From positions 1 to 33,916 of the forward strand of contig JANWYF010000027.1 in NCBI GenBank assembly GCA_025057055.1: a stretch of 33,916 bases of DNA, given 5' to 3'. Positions within the stretch are counted from its first letter, which is position 1, and each line of letters starts with the position of its first letter. The notes beneath the pieces are model-generated. The model worked only from the letters and a program-made list of their open reading frames with translations. It was not told where the DNA came from and ran no database searches. This stretch comes from Rhodovarius sp. (lineage in GTDB: Bacteria > Pseudomonadota > Alphaproteobacteria > Acetobacterales > Acetobacteraceae). Below are positions 1-8,016 of the stretch, piece after piece. The position numbers were made by a program, and so were the translations under genes.

Positions 1-3
1 GCC

Positions 4-627
4 TCAGCGCCGCCGCGTGCCCAGGGCGGCGGCCAAACGCGCCTCGGCCTCGGCGAGCGCCGCGGCCAGCGCCGCCTGCATCGCCGCCGCCGCCCCTTCC
101 GGCCCCGCGCCGCCGGCCTCCGGCCCAGCCCGGCCGCGCGCTGCGATCTGCGCGAGCAGCCGCGCCTGGGCAAGTCCAGCCTCCTCGATCAGCAGCAGGG
201 TCAGCTGCGCCTCCGCCCCGCCATCGGGCAGCGCATGCAGGGCGGAGAGTTCCCCCTCGAGCACGAGCGGCGCGGGCAGCCGCGTGCCGGGATGGGCGAT
301 GGCGGCGAAGAGGCCGCTGGCGGCGAGCCAATGGCGCAGTGCCGCCTCGGCCGCCTCGGCCGGCGGGGCGGCCCATTCGGCATAGGGCTCGATGAACAGG
401 GTGCCGTCGGCCCGCAGACGTCTGAGCCCCCTGATCGCGAGCCCCGGCCCCGCCCGCAGCGGGCGCAGCAGCACGACCGGCGCGCCCGTGCGCGGCGCGC
501 GCGGAGCAGGATGGCTGGGCGAGAGGGGAAAGCGCCGGACCTCGACATAGGGGTGCTCCGGCAACAGGCTGCAGGCACCGGCCCAGCAGGCCGGCAGCAG
601 CGCCAGCACGGCGCGGCGCCGTCTCAT
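4..627 (-). CDS. ABC-type transport auxiliary lipoprotein of the Mla-like system
   Basis: A 207-residue predicted lipoprotein that probably serves as the periplasmic or outer-membrane partner of the adjacent MlaE/MlaF/MlaD lipid transporter. The N-terminus has four arginines, a short hydrophobic stretch and a cysteine at residue 19 (AGAC, an imperfect lipobox; C14 in LPAC is an alternative). The body resembles the auxiliary lipoproteins (PqiC/LptE-like fold) that commonly end such operons, with a conserved-looking YAEWAAPP segment near residue 80. The C-terminal third is almost all Ala, Glu and Arg and is probably helical. The start ATG overlaps the mlaD stop codon as ATGA, so translation is likely coupled. 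The family call rests mainly on context and lipoprotein features, because sequence conservation in this family is weak. Confidence 0.82.
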   Translation of the reverse strand: MRRRRAVLALLPACWAGACSLLPEHPYVEVRRFPLSPSHPAPRAPRTGAPVVLLRPLRAGPGLAIRGLRRLRADGTLFIEPYAEWAAPPAEAAEAALRHWLAASGLFAAIAHPGTRLPAPLVLEGELSALHALPDGGAEAQLTLLLIEEAGLAQARLLAQIAARGRAGPEAGGAGPEGAAAAMQAALAAALAEAEARLAAALGTRRR

Positions 628-1646
628 CGTCCGCTTCCTGCGGGCGGGGGCGGGGGCGGCGGCGCGCCGAGCAAGGCCTGGCCTGGATGACGCCGCAGCG
701 CCTCCGTCACCTCGCGCAGATGGGCGGTGACCGCGCGCAGGTCGCGCAGGATCGGCACCATCTCCGCCTGCAGGTCGAGCGTGGCGGCGCGCGCGCTGCG
801 CATCCCGGCATCGAGCTCGCGGATCGTGCCGGGCAGCCGGGCGGCAGCGGCGCGCAGGGCTTCCATCGCCGTCCCGCCCTGGGCGATGGCGCGCGCCAGA
901 TCGGGCGAGTCGAGCAGCCGCCGCGCCGCCGCCGCCGCAGCCTGGAGCTCGGCGAACAGGGCCGGGGCATCCGCCGCCTCCGCCGCACGGCGCAGCGTGG
1001 CGAGCAGGGCCGCTGCCTCTGCCAGCGCGACCTGGGCATCCCCGCCCTGGCCGAGCTGGGCGCGCAGCTCACCGATCAAGCCGTTGACGTTGTCGAGCAG
1101 CGCGCGGAGGTCGAGCTCCTGCAGGTGCTGCAGCAGCTGTTCGGCTGCGGTCTGCACCTGGATGGTGGTCGAGGGCATGGAGGGAATGAGCGGCACCTGC
1201 GGCCGCCAGGGCGGCTGGAAGGCCGGGAAACGGCGGATATCGACGTAATCCAGCTCGATATAGGCCACCCCCGTCAGCCCCTGGGAGGCGAGGCGGGTGC
1301 GCAGCCCGAACTCCACCGCCTCTTCGGGTGGCGGCCCCTGCCCGAGCGCGCGCGGATCGAGGGCAAAGCGCACCAGCACGAGCTGGAAGGCGGCATCGCG
1401 CGCGGCCCGATCGGTCGGGGCATAGCGGGCACCGACCAGCGCGATCTCCGTCACCCGCCCGACCGCAACACCGCGGAAGCGCACCGCCGAGCCGACCTCG
1501 AGCCCCTGCACCGATTCCGAGAAGTAGGTCTCATAGAGGCTGCCCCGCTGCGCGAGCTGGTCCTGGGTCAGGAACATCAGGAAGCCGAACCCGATGCCAA
1601 GCCCCACGAGCACGAGCAGGCCGACCGCAAAGGCCGCGCGCATCAT
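624..1646 (-). CDS. mlaD: MlaD/MCE family periplasmic substrate-binding protein
   Basis: A 340-residue single-pass inner-membrane protein with one MCE domain, the component that hands phospholipids between an MlaE/MlaF complex and the periplasm. Residues 2-26 form a hydrophobic anchor. The MCE domain spans roughly residues 37-115 and contains GLEVGSAVRFRGVAVGRV, the usual core. Residues 150-320 are Ala/Leu-rich and probably coiled coil, as in long MCE proteins whose helices form a channel. I chose the ATG at 1646 because it overlaps the mlaF stop as ATGA; a longer open frame reaches 1760 but runs through mlaF. The protein is longer than E. coli MlaD (about 180 residues), which is common in alphaproteobacteria. 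No MlaC homologue is visible in the window. Confidence 0.9.
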   Translation of the reverse strand: MMRAAFAVGLLVLVGLGIGFGFLMFLTQDQLAQRGSLYETYFSESVQGLEVGSAVRFRGVAVGRVTEIALVGARYAPTDRAARDAAFQLVLVRFALDPRALGQGPPPEEAVEFGLRTRLASQGLTGVAYIELDYVDIRRFPAFQPPWRPQVPLIPSMPSTTIQVQTAAEQLLQHLQELDLRALLDNVNGLIGELRAQLGQGGDAQVALAEAAALLATLRRAAEAADAPALFAELQAAAAAARRLLDSPDLARAIAQGGTAMEALRAAAARLPGTIRELDAGMRSARAATLDLQAEMVPILRDLRAVTAHLREVTEALRRHPGQALLGAPPPPPPPAGSGR

Positions 1647-2413
1647 GCGGCCTCCCGCCGGAAGAAGGCGCGCACCGCCGGGATGTCGCATTCCTCGCGC
1701 AAGCGGCGCGGATCGCCCTGGGCGATGATGCCGCGCGCCTGGCGATCCAGCATCACGCAACGATCCCCGATCGCGAGAATGCTCGCCAGCTCATGGGTGA
1801 CGACGACGAAGGTCGTGCCGCTCTCGCGCGCGAGCGTCAGGATCAGCCGATCGAGTCCGGCCGAGGTCACCGGGTCGAGCCCCGCCCCCGGCTCATCGAG
1901 GAAGAGGACCTCCGGATCGAGGGCCAGGGCGCGCGCGATGCCCGCGCGCTTGAGCATGCCGCCCGAGAGTTCGGCAGGCAGCTTGCGCAGCGCATCGCCG
2001 AGGCCGACCAGACCCAGCTTGGCGCGGGCGATCGCCTCGCGCGCCTCGGGCGGCAGGGCGGTGTGCTGTTCCATCGGCAGCGCGACATTGCTCAGCACAT
2101 CGAGCGAGCCCAGCAGCGCCCCCTGCTGCCACATCACGCCGATGCGCGATAGCGCCGCCAGACGCCGCCGGCCGGTGAGGCGGCAGAGCTCCTCCCCCAG
2201 CACCAGCGCCCGGCCGGAGCTCGGCGGATAGAGCCCGATCAGGATCTTGAGCAGGGTGGATTTGCCGCAGCCCGAGGCGCCGAGGATGACGAAGATCTCC
2301 CCGCGGCGGACGGTGAAGGAGACGCCCTCAAACAGCGTCTGCTCACCAAAGCGCATGGCGATGCCTTGCGCCTCCACCAGGATCTCGGGATCGGCTGCGC
2401 CCTCGCCCGCCAT
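1643..2413 (-). CDS. mlaF: MlaF-type ABC transporter ATPase
   Basis: A 256-residue cytoplasmic ATPase that should power the MlaE permease in phospholipid transport between the membranes. All ABC motifs are present: Walker A GASGCGKST (45-53), Q-loop around 96, signature LSGGM (149-153), Walker B VLFLDEP (169-175) and the switch histidine at 207 (VVTHE). The LSGGMLKRAGIARAL form of the signature is typical of MlaF/Ttg2A. The start at 2413 lies 5 bp after the permease stop; the open frame continues upstream but inside mlaE. The stop overlaps the start of mlaD. The function is confident at family level; the direction of lipid movement cannot be read from the sequence. Confidence 0.93.
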   Translation of the reverse strand: MAGEGAADPEILVEAQGIAMRFGEQTLFEGVSFTVRRGEIFVILGASGCGKSTLLKILIGLYPPSSGRALVLGEELCRLTGRRRLAALSRIGVMWQQGALLGSLDVLSNVALPMEQHTALPPEAREAIARAKLGLVGLGDALRKLPAELSGGMLKRAGIARALALDPEVLFLDEPGAGLDPVTSAGLDRLILTLARESGTTFVVVTHELASILAIGDRCVMLDRQARGIIAQGDPRRLREECDIPAVRAFFRREAA

Positions 2414-2418
2414 GGCGC

Positions 2419-3531
2419 TCACCAGCCCAGCCGAAAGAAGAGGAGCGCGAAGAGGCCATCCATCATCACCACCGCGACGATCGACCCCACCACCGCCGCG
2501 GTCGCCGCATCGCCCACCGCGCGCGGCCCGCCGCCGGCGCGCATGCCGCAGCGGCAGCCGATGATGCCGATGACGAGGCCGAACATCGCCGCCTTGAACA
2601 GGCCACCGAGCAGGTCCTTGACCTCGACCCATTGCTGCAGCTGGGCGATGACCAGTCCAGCCGGCACGCCCAGGCCGCCCATCACCACCCCCATCCCCAC
2701 GAGCCCGGTCAGATTGACCACCAGCGCAAGCACCGGCATGACCAGCATCGCGGCCAGGATGCGCGGCAGGATCAGCCAGGGCAGCGGGTCGATGCCCATC
2801 GTGGTCAGCGCATCGATCTCTTCGTTGACGCGCATGGTGCCGAGCTCGGCGGCAAAGGCGCTGCCGGACCGGCCGGCCAGGATGATCGCGGCCATCAGCG
2901 CACCGAGCTCGCGCAGCAGGGCAATGCCGACCAGCTGCGGGATGAACAGCTCGGCCCCGAATTTGCGCATCGGGATCGAGGACTGGAAGGCCAGAATGAT
3001 CCCAAGCAGCGTGCCGAGCAGCACGCACAGGCCGAAGGCGCGCGTCCCCGCCTCCTCGAGGTGGCGGAGCAGCTCCTGCCGGCGCAGGCCCCAGGGCCGG
3101 CGGGCCAGCGCCAGGGCCGCCAGCGTGACCTCGCCCAGAAAGGTGATCCGGCGCGCGGCGGCCGCCAGCACGCCCAGGGCGAATAGGCCGATCCGCGTGA
3201 TCGGGCCGACAGCCGGCGGGGGCGGCGGCAGGGGGGCGGCACGCAGACCTCGCGCCATCCGCTCAAGCGCGGCCCGCGCGGACGGCAGCTCGGGCGGGAT
3301 GAGCGCGATGCCGCCGGCGGCGCGCTGCGCCTCGATGAGCAGCACGGCGCCGGCGCTGTCGAGCGCGCTCAGCCCGCGCGCATCCAGCGCACAGAGCCCC
3401 GGCCGCCGCGCCGCCGCCAGCATCTGCCGCCAGAGCGAGGCGGCGGCGTGCACGTCGAGCCGCCCGCTGACGACCAGCACCCGCCCGCCCGCCTCCTGCC
3501 TCTCGGCCAGCTCTGCCTCGCCTACCCTCAT
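2419..3531 (-). CDS. mlaE: MlaE-family ABC permease with N-terminal STAS domain
   Basis: A 370-residue integral membrane permease of an MCE-type lipid ABC transporter. Residues 1-105 form a STAS-like domain (VLVVSGRLDVHAAASLW, ALDARGLSALDSAGAVLL), equivalent to the separate MlaB protein of E. coli. After a proline-rich linker, residues 115-370 contain the MlaE domain with the family segments FGAELFIPQLVG, LRELGALMAAIILAGRSGSAFAAELGTMRV and NEEIDALTTMGIDP. Five to six hydrophobic segments are visible. The ATG at 3531 overlaps the stop of the upstream methyltransferase as ATGA. The STAS-MlaE fusion explains why no mlaB gene is present. This architecture is known in alphaproteobacteria. Confidence 0.92.
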   Translation of the reverse strand: MRVGEAELAERQEAGGRVLVVSGRLDVHAAASLWRQMLAAARRPGLCALDARGLSALDSAGAVLLIEAQRAAGGIALIPPELPSARAALERMARGLRAAPLPPPPPAVGPITRIGLFALGVLAAAARRITFLGEVTLAALALARRPWGLRRQELLRHLEEAGTRAFGLCVLLGTLLGIILAFQSSIPMRKFGAELFIPQLVGIALLRELGALMAAIILAGRSGSAFAAELGTMRVNEEIDALTTMGIDPLPWLILPRILAAMLVMPVLALVVNLTGLVGMGVVMGGLGVPAGLVIAQLQQWVEVKDLLGGLFKAAMFGLVIGIIGCRCGMRAGGGPRAVGDAATAAVVGSIVAVVMMDGLFALLFFRLGW

Positions 3532-4388
3532 GCCGGCGATGATAGCGCATACATGAGCAGCGCCGCGGCGACCGCGACATTGAGGCTCTCCACCGGCCCC
3601 TTGGCCGGCAGGGTGACGCGGTGGCGACAAGCGGCGATCACCGCCTCGCGCGGCCCCTCCTCCTCATGGCCGACCACCAGGGCGATCGGCCGCCCACGCG
3701 GGAGGCGCTCCGGCGGGGCACCGCCATGGGCGAGGGCGACCACGGTCGTCATCCGCGCGCCAAGGCGGCTGAGCACCGCCGGCAGATCATGGCTGCGAAA
3801 GAGCGCGATATGCTCGGCCGCGCCGCGGGCGGTGCGGAAGACAGCGTCCGAGAGATCGGCCTGCCGGGGCTCCGCGCTGATCAGGCAGGCCCGGCAGCCA
3901 AGGAAGACCGCGCTGCGCAGGATGGCGCCCAGATTGTGCGGGTTGCCCACGCCATCGAGCACCGGCAACACGGGGGCCGACCAGAGCACAGACGGCAGGC
4001 GGTCGGGCAGCGGTTCGGCGTAGCGGGCTGCGGTGACCGCGACGATGCCGCCATGATGGGGCGTGCCTGCGATGCGCGTCAGCTCCTCGGCCGGAACCTC
4101 GCGGAACGGGGCGCGCCGGCGAGCGAGGTAGCGCGTGAGCGGGGCGGCAAAGCCCGCCTGTTCCGGGGTGAAGAACAGGCGCAGCACCTGTTCGGGCCGC
4201 CGCAGGAAGAGCGCGCGCACCGCCGCCGTGCCACAAATGCGCTGCGTCTCGGGCTGGCGGAAGCGCTGCGGGGCGGCGGGCGGCTCCTGACCGGCCGCGG
4301 GCGATTTGCGCGGCAGGGGCGCGCGGGGAGCCAGCCGGCGCGGGCGGCCAAGCCCTTCCCCCTTCGCCGGGTCGGGTCGATCGGTCAT
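3528..4388 (-). CDS. rlmB: TrmH/SpoU family 23S rRNA 2'-O-methyltransferase (RlmB-like)
   Basis: A 286-residue SPOUT methyltransferase that should transfer a methyl group from SAM to a ribose 2'-hydroxyl in rRNA. Residues 1-47 are a basic, proline-rich extension. Residues 48-117 form the SpoU substrate-binding domain (ending HHGGIVAV). The catalytic domain carries motif 1 DGVGNPHNLGAILRSA (145-160), motif 2 ALVVGHEEEGP (236-246) and motif 3 VTLPAKGPVESLNVAVA (258-274), with the usual arginine (R158) and asparagine (N270). The motif 3 form AKGPVESLN differs a little from the MxGxxxSLN of E. coli RlmB, so the exact target nucleotide is uncertain. It overlaps dapB at its start and mlaE at its end by 4 bp each, so it sits inside the operon. 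Confidence 0.85.
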   Translation of the reverse strand: MTDRPDPAKGEGLGRPRRLAPRAPLPRKSPAAGQEPPAAPQRFRQPETQRICGTAAVRALFLRRPEQVLRLFFTPEQAGFAAPLTRYLARRRAPFREVPAEELTRIAGTPHHGGIVAVTAARYAEPLPDRLPSVLWSAPVLPVLDGVGNPHNLGAILRSAVFLGCRACLISAEPRQADLSDAVFRTARGAAEHIALFRSHDLPAVLSRLGARMTTVVALAHGGAPPERLPRGRPIALVVGHEEEGPREAVIAACRHRVTLPAKGPVESLNVAVAAALLMYALSSPA

Positions 4389-5161
4389 GCCATGCCCAGA
4401 ACATGCCGCATGTCATAGAGACCGGGCGGCTGGCGCACCACCCAATGCGCGGCCTGCACCGCCCCCACCGCATAGGCGGCACGGTCGAAGCTGCGGTGGG
4501 TCAGCGCCAGATGCTCATGCGCGGCGGCGAAGATCAGCGTGTGCTCGCCCACCACCTGACCGCCGCGCAGGGCAGCAAAGCCGATGGCACCCGTCGCGCG
4601 CGGCCCGCAATGCCCATCGCGCCCGGATTCGCGCCCGGCCTCCTCGAGTGTGGTGCCGCGCCCGCGCGCCACCGCCCGGCCGAGGGCGATCGCAGTGCCG
4701 GAGGGGGCATCGACCTTCTGACGGTGGTGCATCTCCAGGATCTCGGCATCGTATTCCGCGGCCGGCAGGGCGGCGGCCATGCGCTCGGCCAGGGCGAACA
4801 TCAGGTTCACGCCGGGGGCGAAATTCGCCGCATAGACGACCGGCACGCGGCGCGCGGCATCGGCCACCGCCGCCTCCTCCTCGGCCGAGAGGCCGGAGGT
4901 GCCGACCACCCAGGCCCGCCCCGCATCGGCCGCCGCGGCGGCATGGCGCGGCGCAGCCTCGGCACGGGTGAAATCGATCACCACATCCGAGGCGGCAAAG
5001 AGCGCAGCGGGGTCGGAGAAGGCGGGCACCCCCTCCGGCACCGGACGCCCGCCGGGGCGGGCAAGGCCGCCGGCCAGCACCGCGCCCCTGGCCAGCACCT
5101 CCCGCGCCAGCAACTGGCCCATCCGGCCGGTGATGCCGGCAATGCCGATGCGAAGCGCCAT
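4385..5161 (-). CDS. dapB: 4-hydroxy-tetrahydrodipicolinate reductase
   Basis: A 258-residue enzyme of the diaminopimelate/lysine pathway that reduces (hydroxy)tetrahydrodipicolinate with NAD(P)H in the cytoplasm. The N-terminal Rossmann motif GIAGITGRMG (6-15) binds the nucleotide. GTSG (87-90) and the active-site segment EMHHRQKVDAPSGTA (143-157), with H145/H146 and K149, are intact. Length is normal for the family. The ATG at 5161 is preceded by GGGGGTAAGGC, a plausible ribosome binding site. It is the first gene of the minus-strand operon, and its stop overlaps the start of the methyltransferase gene. No other dap genes are present in the window. Confidence 0.96.
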   Translation of the reverse strand: MALRIGIAGITGRMGQLLAREVLARGAVLAGGLARPGGRPVPEGVPAFSDPAALFAASDVVIDFTRAEAAPRHAAAAADAGRAWVVGTSGLSAEEEAAVADAARRVPVVYAANFAPGVNLMFALAERMAAALPAAEYDAEILEMHHRQKVDAPSGTAIALGRAVARGRGTTLEEAGRESGRDGHCGPRATGAIGFAALRGGQVVGEHTLIFAAAHEHLALTHRSFDRAAYAVGAVQAAHWVVRQPPGLYDMRHVLGMA

Positions 5162-5196
5162 GCCTTACCCCCCTGTCGTCTTCTCCTATGCAGGAC

Positions 5197-5278
5197 CCCT
5201 GCGGGCGCGCCCGGCGCGCCGGGGCGCCGCACGACCTTCGGGACGCATCCCTCCCGCCCGTGCTGCCCGCCCGCAGGG
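5197..5278. repeat. 11-bp perfect inverted repeat, arms about 60 bp apart
   Basis: The arm CCCTGCGGGCG (5197-5207) is exactly reverse-complementary to CGCCCGCAGGG (5268-5278). With one bulged C the pairing extends to GAC(C)CCTGC/GCAGGGTC. The 60-bp interior holds two adjacent GGCGCGCC palindromes (5205-5221 region). It fills most of the 153-bp gap between the end of the TctC gene and the start of dapB, so it could be a terminator for the upstream operon or part of the dapB leader. No T-tract follows. I see no convincing -35/-10 pair in this gap. Confidence 0.45.
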
Positions 5279-5314
5279 TCTATGCCGCGCCCGGCCCGGC
5301 TTGGCCAGCTCAGC

Positions 5315-6298
5315 TCAGGTGAGGCGGATGTTGCCCGCGCGGATGACGCGGCCCCAGGTCTCGATCTCCTGGCGGAGGAAGTCGGTGAAGCCCTCCGGCG
5401 TCAGGTCGAGCGGCACTCCGCCCTGGTCGCGGATGCGCTGCTGCTGGGCGGGCGTGGCGATCAACGCGCGCACCTCCTGGTTGATGCGCCGGGTGATGGC
5501 AGGCGGCAGCCCGGCGGGCCCGACCAGGCCGGACCAGGTGCTGGCGGCGAAGCCAGGCGCGCCCTGTTCCGCCACGGTCGGGATCTCGGGCAGGGCGGGC
5601 AGGCGTTGGGGCGCCGTCACCGCCAGCGCCCGCAGCTGCCCCTGGCGCACCAGCGGCGAGGAGGAGGCCGTGCTGTCGAAGAGGAAATCGCAGGTGCCGG
5701 CCACCGTATCGGTCAGGGCGGGTGCGCTGCCGCGATGCGGGATCTGCTCGAAGCTGACATCGAAGGCGCGGGCGAACATCTCCGCCGCGAGGTGGGAGGG
5801 CGAGCCCACGCCGATATTGCAGGCATTGACCCGCCCCGGCTCGCGCCGCAGCCGCGCGAGCAGATCGGCCAGGTTGCGCGCGGGGGAGTGGACCGGAACC
5901 ACGAGCAGCAGCGGGGTGTAGGAGGGAATGGCGATATGCGTCAGGCCGCCCACCGGGTCATAGGGCACCTGCATCAGCTGCGGCAGGACCGAGAGCGGGC
6001 CCGAGGCGGTCATGCCCAGGGTGTAGCCGTCGGGGGCGGCGCGGGCCACCGCCTCGGTGCCCAGTATGCCCGAACCGCCGCTGCGGTTCTCCACCGTGAA
6101 GGGCTGACCGAAGCTCGCCTGCAAATGCTGGGCGATGATGCGGGCGATCACATCCGTCCCTCCGCCGGGCGGAAAGGGGACGATGACGCGCACCGGCCGG
6201 TCGGGCCAGGCGGACTGCGCTGCCGCCCCGCCTGCGATCAGGGCCGGGGTGGCGAGGAATAGGCGGCGGGGCAGCGGGGGGAACAGGGCGGGGGGCAT
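5315..6298 (-). CDS. TctC/Bug-family periplasmic substrate-binding protein
   Basis: A 327-residue binding protein of the tripartite tricarboxylate transporter family, which captures carboxylic acids or related solutes in the periplasm. The N-terminus has two arginines, a hydrophobic stretch and a likely cleavage after AAA (about residue 27). The mature protein begins WPDRPVRVIVPFPPGGGTDVIAR, a Bug-family hallmark, followed by VENRSGGSG and ARAAPDGYTL. No TctA or TctB membrane subunits are in the window, as is common for the many orphan Bug proteins of Acetobacteraceae and Burkholderiales. It lies 24 bp after the FAD subunit gene on the same strand, so it is probably the last gene of the dehydrogenase operon. 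The minus-strand leader GAAGGAGAGGGAG is a good ribosome binding site. The ligand cannot be predicted. Confidence 0.93.
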   Translation of the reverse strand: MPPALFPPLPRRLFLATPALIAGGAAAQSAWPDRPVRVIVPFPPGGGTDVIARIIAQHLQASFGQPFTVENRSGGSGILGTEAVARAAPDGYTLGMTASGPLSVLPQLMQVPYDPVGGLTHIAIPSYTPLLLVVPVHSPARNLADLLARLRREPGRVNACNIGVGSPSHLAAEMFARAFDVSFEQIPHRGSAPALTDTVAGTCDFLFDSTASSSPLVRQGQLRALAVTAPQRLPALPEIPTVAEQGAPGFAASTWSGLVGPAGLPPAITRRINQEVRALIATPAQQQRIRDQGGVPLDLTPEGFTDFLRQEIETWGRVIRAGNIRLT

Positions 6299-6322
6299 GG
6301 CGGGTTCTCCCTCTCCTTCGCG

Positions 6323-7720
6323 TCAGCGCCGCCCGAGCACGGCGGCGATGTCGGCCTCGCTCACCGGCATGGCGGCGATCTCGGCCAGGGTGACGGGCTT
6401 GATGGGGTTGCGCGCCCGCAACGGGCCGATCGCGGCGGGGGAGAGGCCGCGCTCGGCCGCGATCGTCTCAACCACCGTGAGCGCGCATTGCCGTCCCTGG
6501 CAGGGGCCCATGCCGCAACGCAGGAAGGCCTTGAGCTGGTTGGGTCCGGTCGCGCCCTGGCGCACCGCCTGGCGCAGCGCGGCACCGCTCACCTCCTCGC
6601 AGCGGCAGGCGATCGCCTCGGGCGCGGCCTGGCGCTGCGCGGGCTTGGGCAGGAAGAGCGCATCGAGGAAGGCCCGGCCGGCGAGCCAGCGGGCGCGGGC
6701 GGCGAGCAGCGGTGCGGCGCGGGCATCGCGCGTTGCCGCATCGATCCGGCCGAGAGCGGCCAGGGCCTGCAGCGCCGCGATCCGGCCGCCGTATTCCGCC
6801 GCCTCTGCCCCGGCGATGCCCGCGCCGTCGCCAGCGATGGCGATGCCGGGGATGCTGCTCTCTCCCCAGGCGTCGGTGACCGGGACGAAACAGGCCTGCG
6901 CCTCGGACCAAGCGAGGGCGCAACCCGCCGCCTGGGCCGGATGGACATGCGGCACCACGCCCTGGTGCAGCAGGATGAGGTCGGCCTCCGCCTCCCCGCT
7001 CTCCCAGGCGATGAGGAGGCCCCCTGCTGGCCGCGGGCGGATGGCCGGATGCTCTCCGCGCCGGACCGGGACCGCGCGCCGCACGCGCCGGAGGAGGCCA
7101 AGGCCGCGCGCCAGATAGGGAGAGGCGAGAAAGCCCGGCAGATGGCGCAGCGCCCGGCGCGCATTGCCGGCCGGGGTGGTATCGAGGATCAGCGCCGGGC
7201 GCGCCCCGACCGCCAGCATCTGGGCCGCGAACAGCCAGAGCAAGGGCCCGGTGCCGACCAGCACCACGCGCCCGGAAGGGACCAGCCCCTGGGCCTTGAG
7301 CAGCGTCTGCGCCCCGCCCACTGTCATCACGCCGGGGAGGGTCCAGCCCGGGATCGGCATCGGGCGCTCCAGCGCGCCGGTGGCCAGGATCACCCGCCGC
7401 GCCGCCACCAGGCGCGATGCGCCGCCGACCGATACACCGAGGCTGGCCCCCGGTTCGATCTGCCAGACGGTCGCCCCCGGAAGATACTCCGCCTGGGCGG
7501 CGCGCGCGGCGGAGAGCAAGGCGAGGCCCCGCTGATAGGCGCCGGCCAAGGCGCTGAGCGGGGCCGCGAGGCCGCGATGGATCTGTCCGCCGGGCGAAGG
7601 TTGCTCATCCACCCAGAGCAGGGAGATTCCCTGCCCCGCGCATTCCGCCACCGCCCCCATCCCGGCCGGCCCCGCCCCGACCACCACCAGGTCGTAGCTG
7701 TCGCGGGCAGGCAGCGTCAT
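6323..7720 (-). CDS. FAD/NAD(P)-dependent oxidoreductase subunit with BFD-like 2Fe-2S C-terminus (HcnB / D-hydroxyproline dehydrogenase alpha-like)
   Basis: A 465-residue flavoprotein, probably one subunit of a membrane-associated or soluble amine/imino-acid dehydrogenase. GAGPAG (15-20) is the dinucleotide-binding motif, and ATGALERPMPIPGWTLPGV is the second pyridine-nucleotide-disulfide oxidoreductase signature. The C-terminus has four cysteines spaced as in bacterioferritin-associated-ferredoxin domains (C372-x-C374 and C402-x4-C407), expected to hold a 2Fe-2S centre. Subunits built this way occur with a DAO subunit and a small ferredoxin subunit in hydrogen cyanide synthase, opine oxidases and D-hydroxyproline dehydrogenase. 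The ATG at 7720 overlaps the stop of the ferredoxin gene as ATGA; an in-frame ATG at 7726 would add two residues. The true substrate is unknown. Confidence 0.9.
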   Translation of the reverse strand: MTLPARDSYDLVVVGAGPAGMGAVAECAGQGISLLWVDEQPSPGGQIHRGLAAPLSALAGAYQRGLALLSAARAAQAEYLPGATVWQIEPGASLGVSVGGASRLVAARRVILATGALERPMPIPGWTLPGVMTVGGAQTLLKAQGLVPSGRVVLVGTGPLLWLFAAQMLAVGARPALILDTTPAGNARRALRHLPGFLASPYLARGLGLLRRVRRAVPVRRGEHPAIRPRPAGGLLIAWESGEAEADLILLHQGVVPHVHPAQAAGCALAWSEAQACFVPVTDAWGESSIPGIAIAGDGAGIAGAEAAEYGGRIAALQALAALGRIDAATRDARAAPLLAARARWLAGRAFLDALFLPKPAQRQAAPEAIACRCEEVSGAALRQAVRQGATGPNQLKAFLRCGMGPCQGRQCALTVVETIAAERGLSPAAIGPLRARNPIKPVTLAEIAAMPVSEADIAAVLGRR

Positions 7721-8016
7721 GGCCATGGCTGCCGCGGGCCGCGCTGGCGTGCCACCCGCATGCCGGGCGCGAGCGGCACCATGCAGGCCTGTCGGTTCGG
7801 CACCCCGTCAATCTCCATCAGGCAGTCGAAGCAGACCCCCATCAGGCAATAGGGTCCGCGTGGGGTGCGGCTGATTGCCGTCTCGCGGCAGGCCAGCTCG
7901 CCCAGGGCAAGGACGGCCGCCGCCACGCTGTCGCCGGCCCGGCCCTCGGCCGGGCGGCCTTCGAAGGTGAAGGGAATGACCGGCCGCGATTCGGCCTCAG
8001 GCAGCCGCCGGAACAT
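7717..8016 (-). CDS. Small 2Fe-2S ferredoxin-like subunit of the amine dehydrogenase (HcnA-like)
   Basis: A 99-residue electron-transfer subunit. C57, C62, C65 and C78 (GPYCLMGVCFDCLMEIDG, then QACM) give the C-x4-C-x2-C-x12-C pattern of the small ferredoxin subunits found with DAO and FAD subunits in HcnABC-type and D-hydroxyproline dehydrogenases. It should pass electrons between the two flavoprotein subunits. The ATG at 8016 is supported by GGAGG four bases upstream; a TTG at 8019 would be too close to this site. The gene overlaps the end of the DAO subunit gene by 20 bp and the start of the FAD subunit gene by 4 bp, so all three are surely co-translated. Confidence 0.9.
   Translation of the reverse strand: MFRRLPEAESRPVIPFTFEGRPAEGRAGDSVAAAVLALGELACRETAISRTPRGPYCLMGVCFDCLMEIDGVPNRQACMVPLAPGMRVARQRGPRQPWP

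Noticed and set aside
5162-5196. A -10-like CATAGG upstream of dapB
   Set aside because: No plausible -35 hexamer lies 16-18 bp upstream of it.
4403-6262. A 619-codon plus-strand open frame across dapB and the TctC gene
   Set aside because: The composition is Gly/Arg/His-rich with no motif, and both minus-strand genes beneath it are unmistakable.
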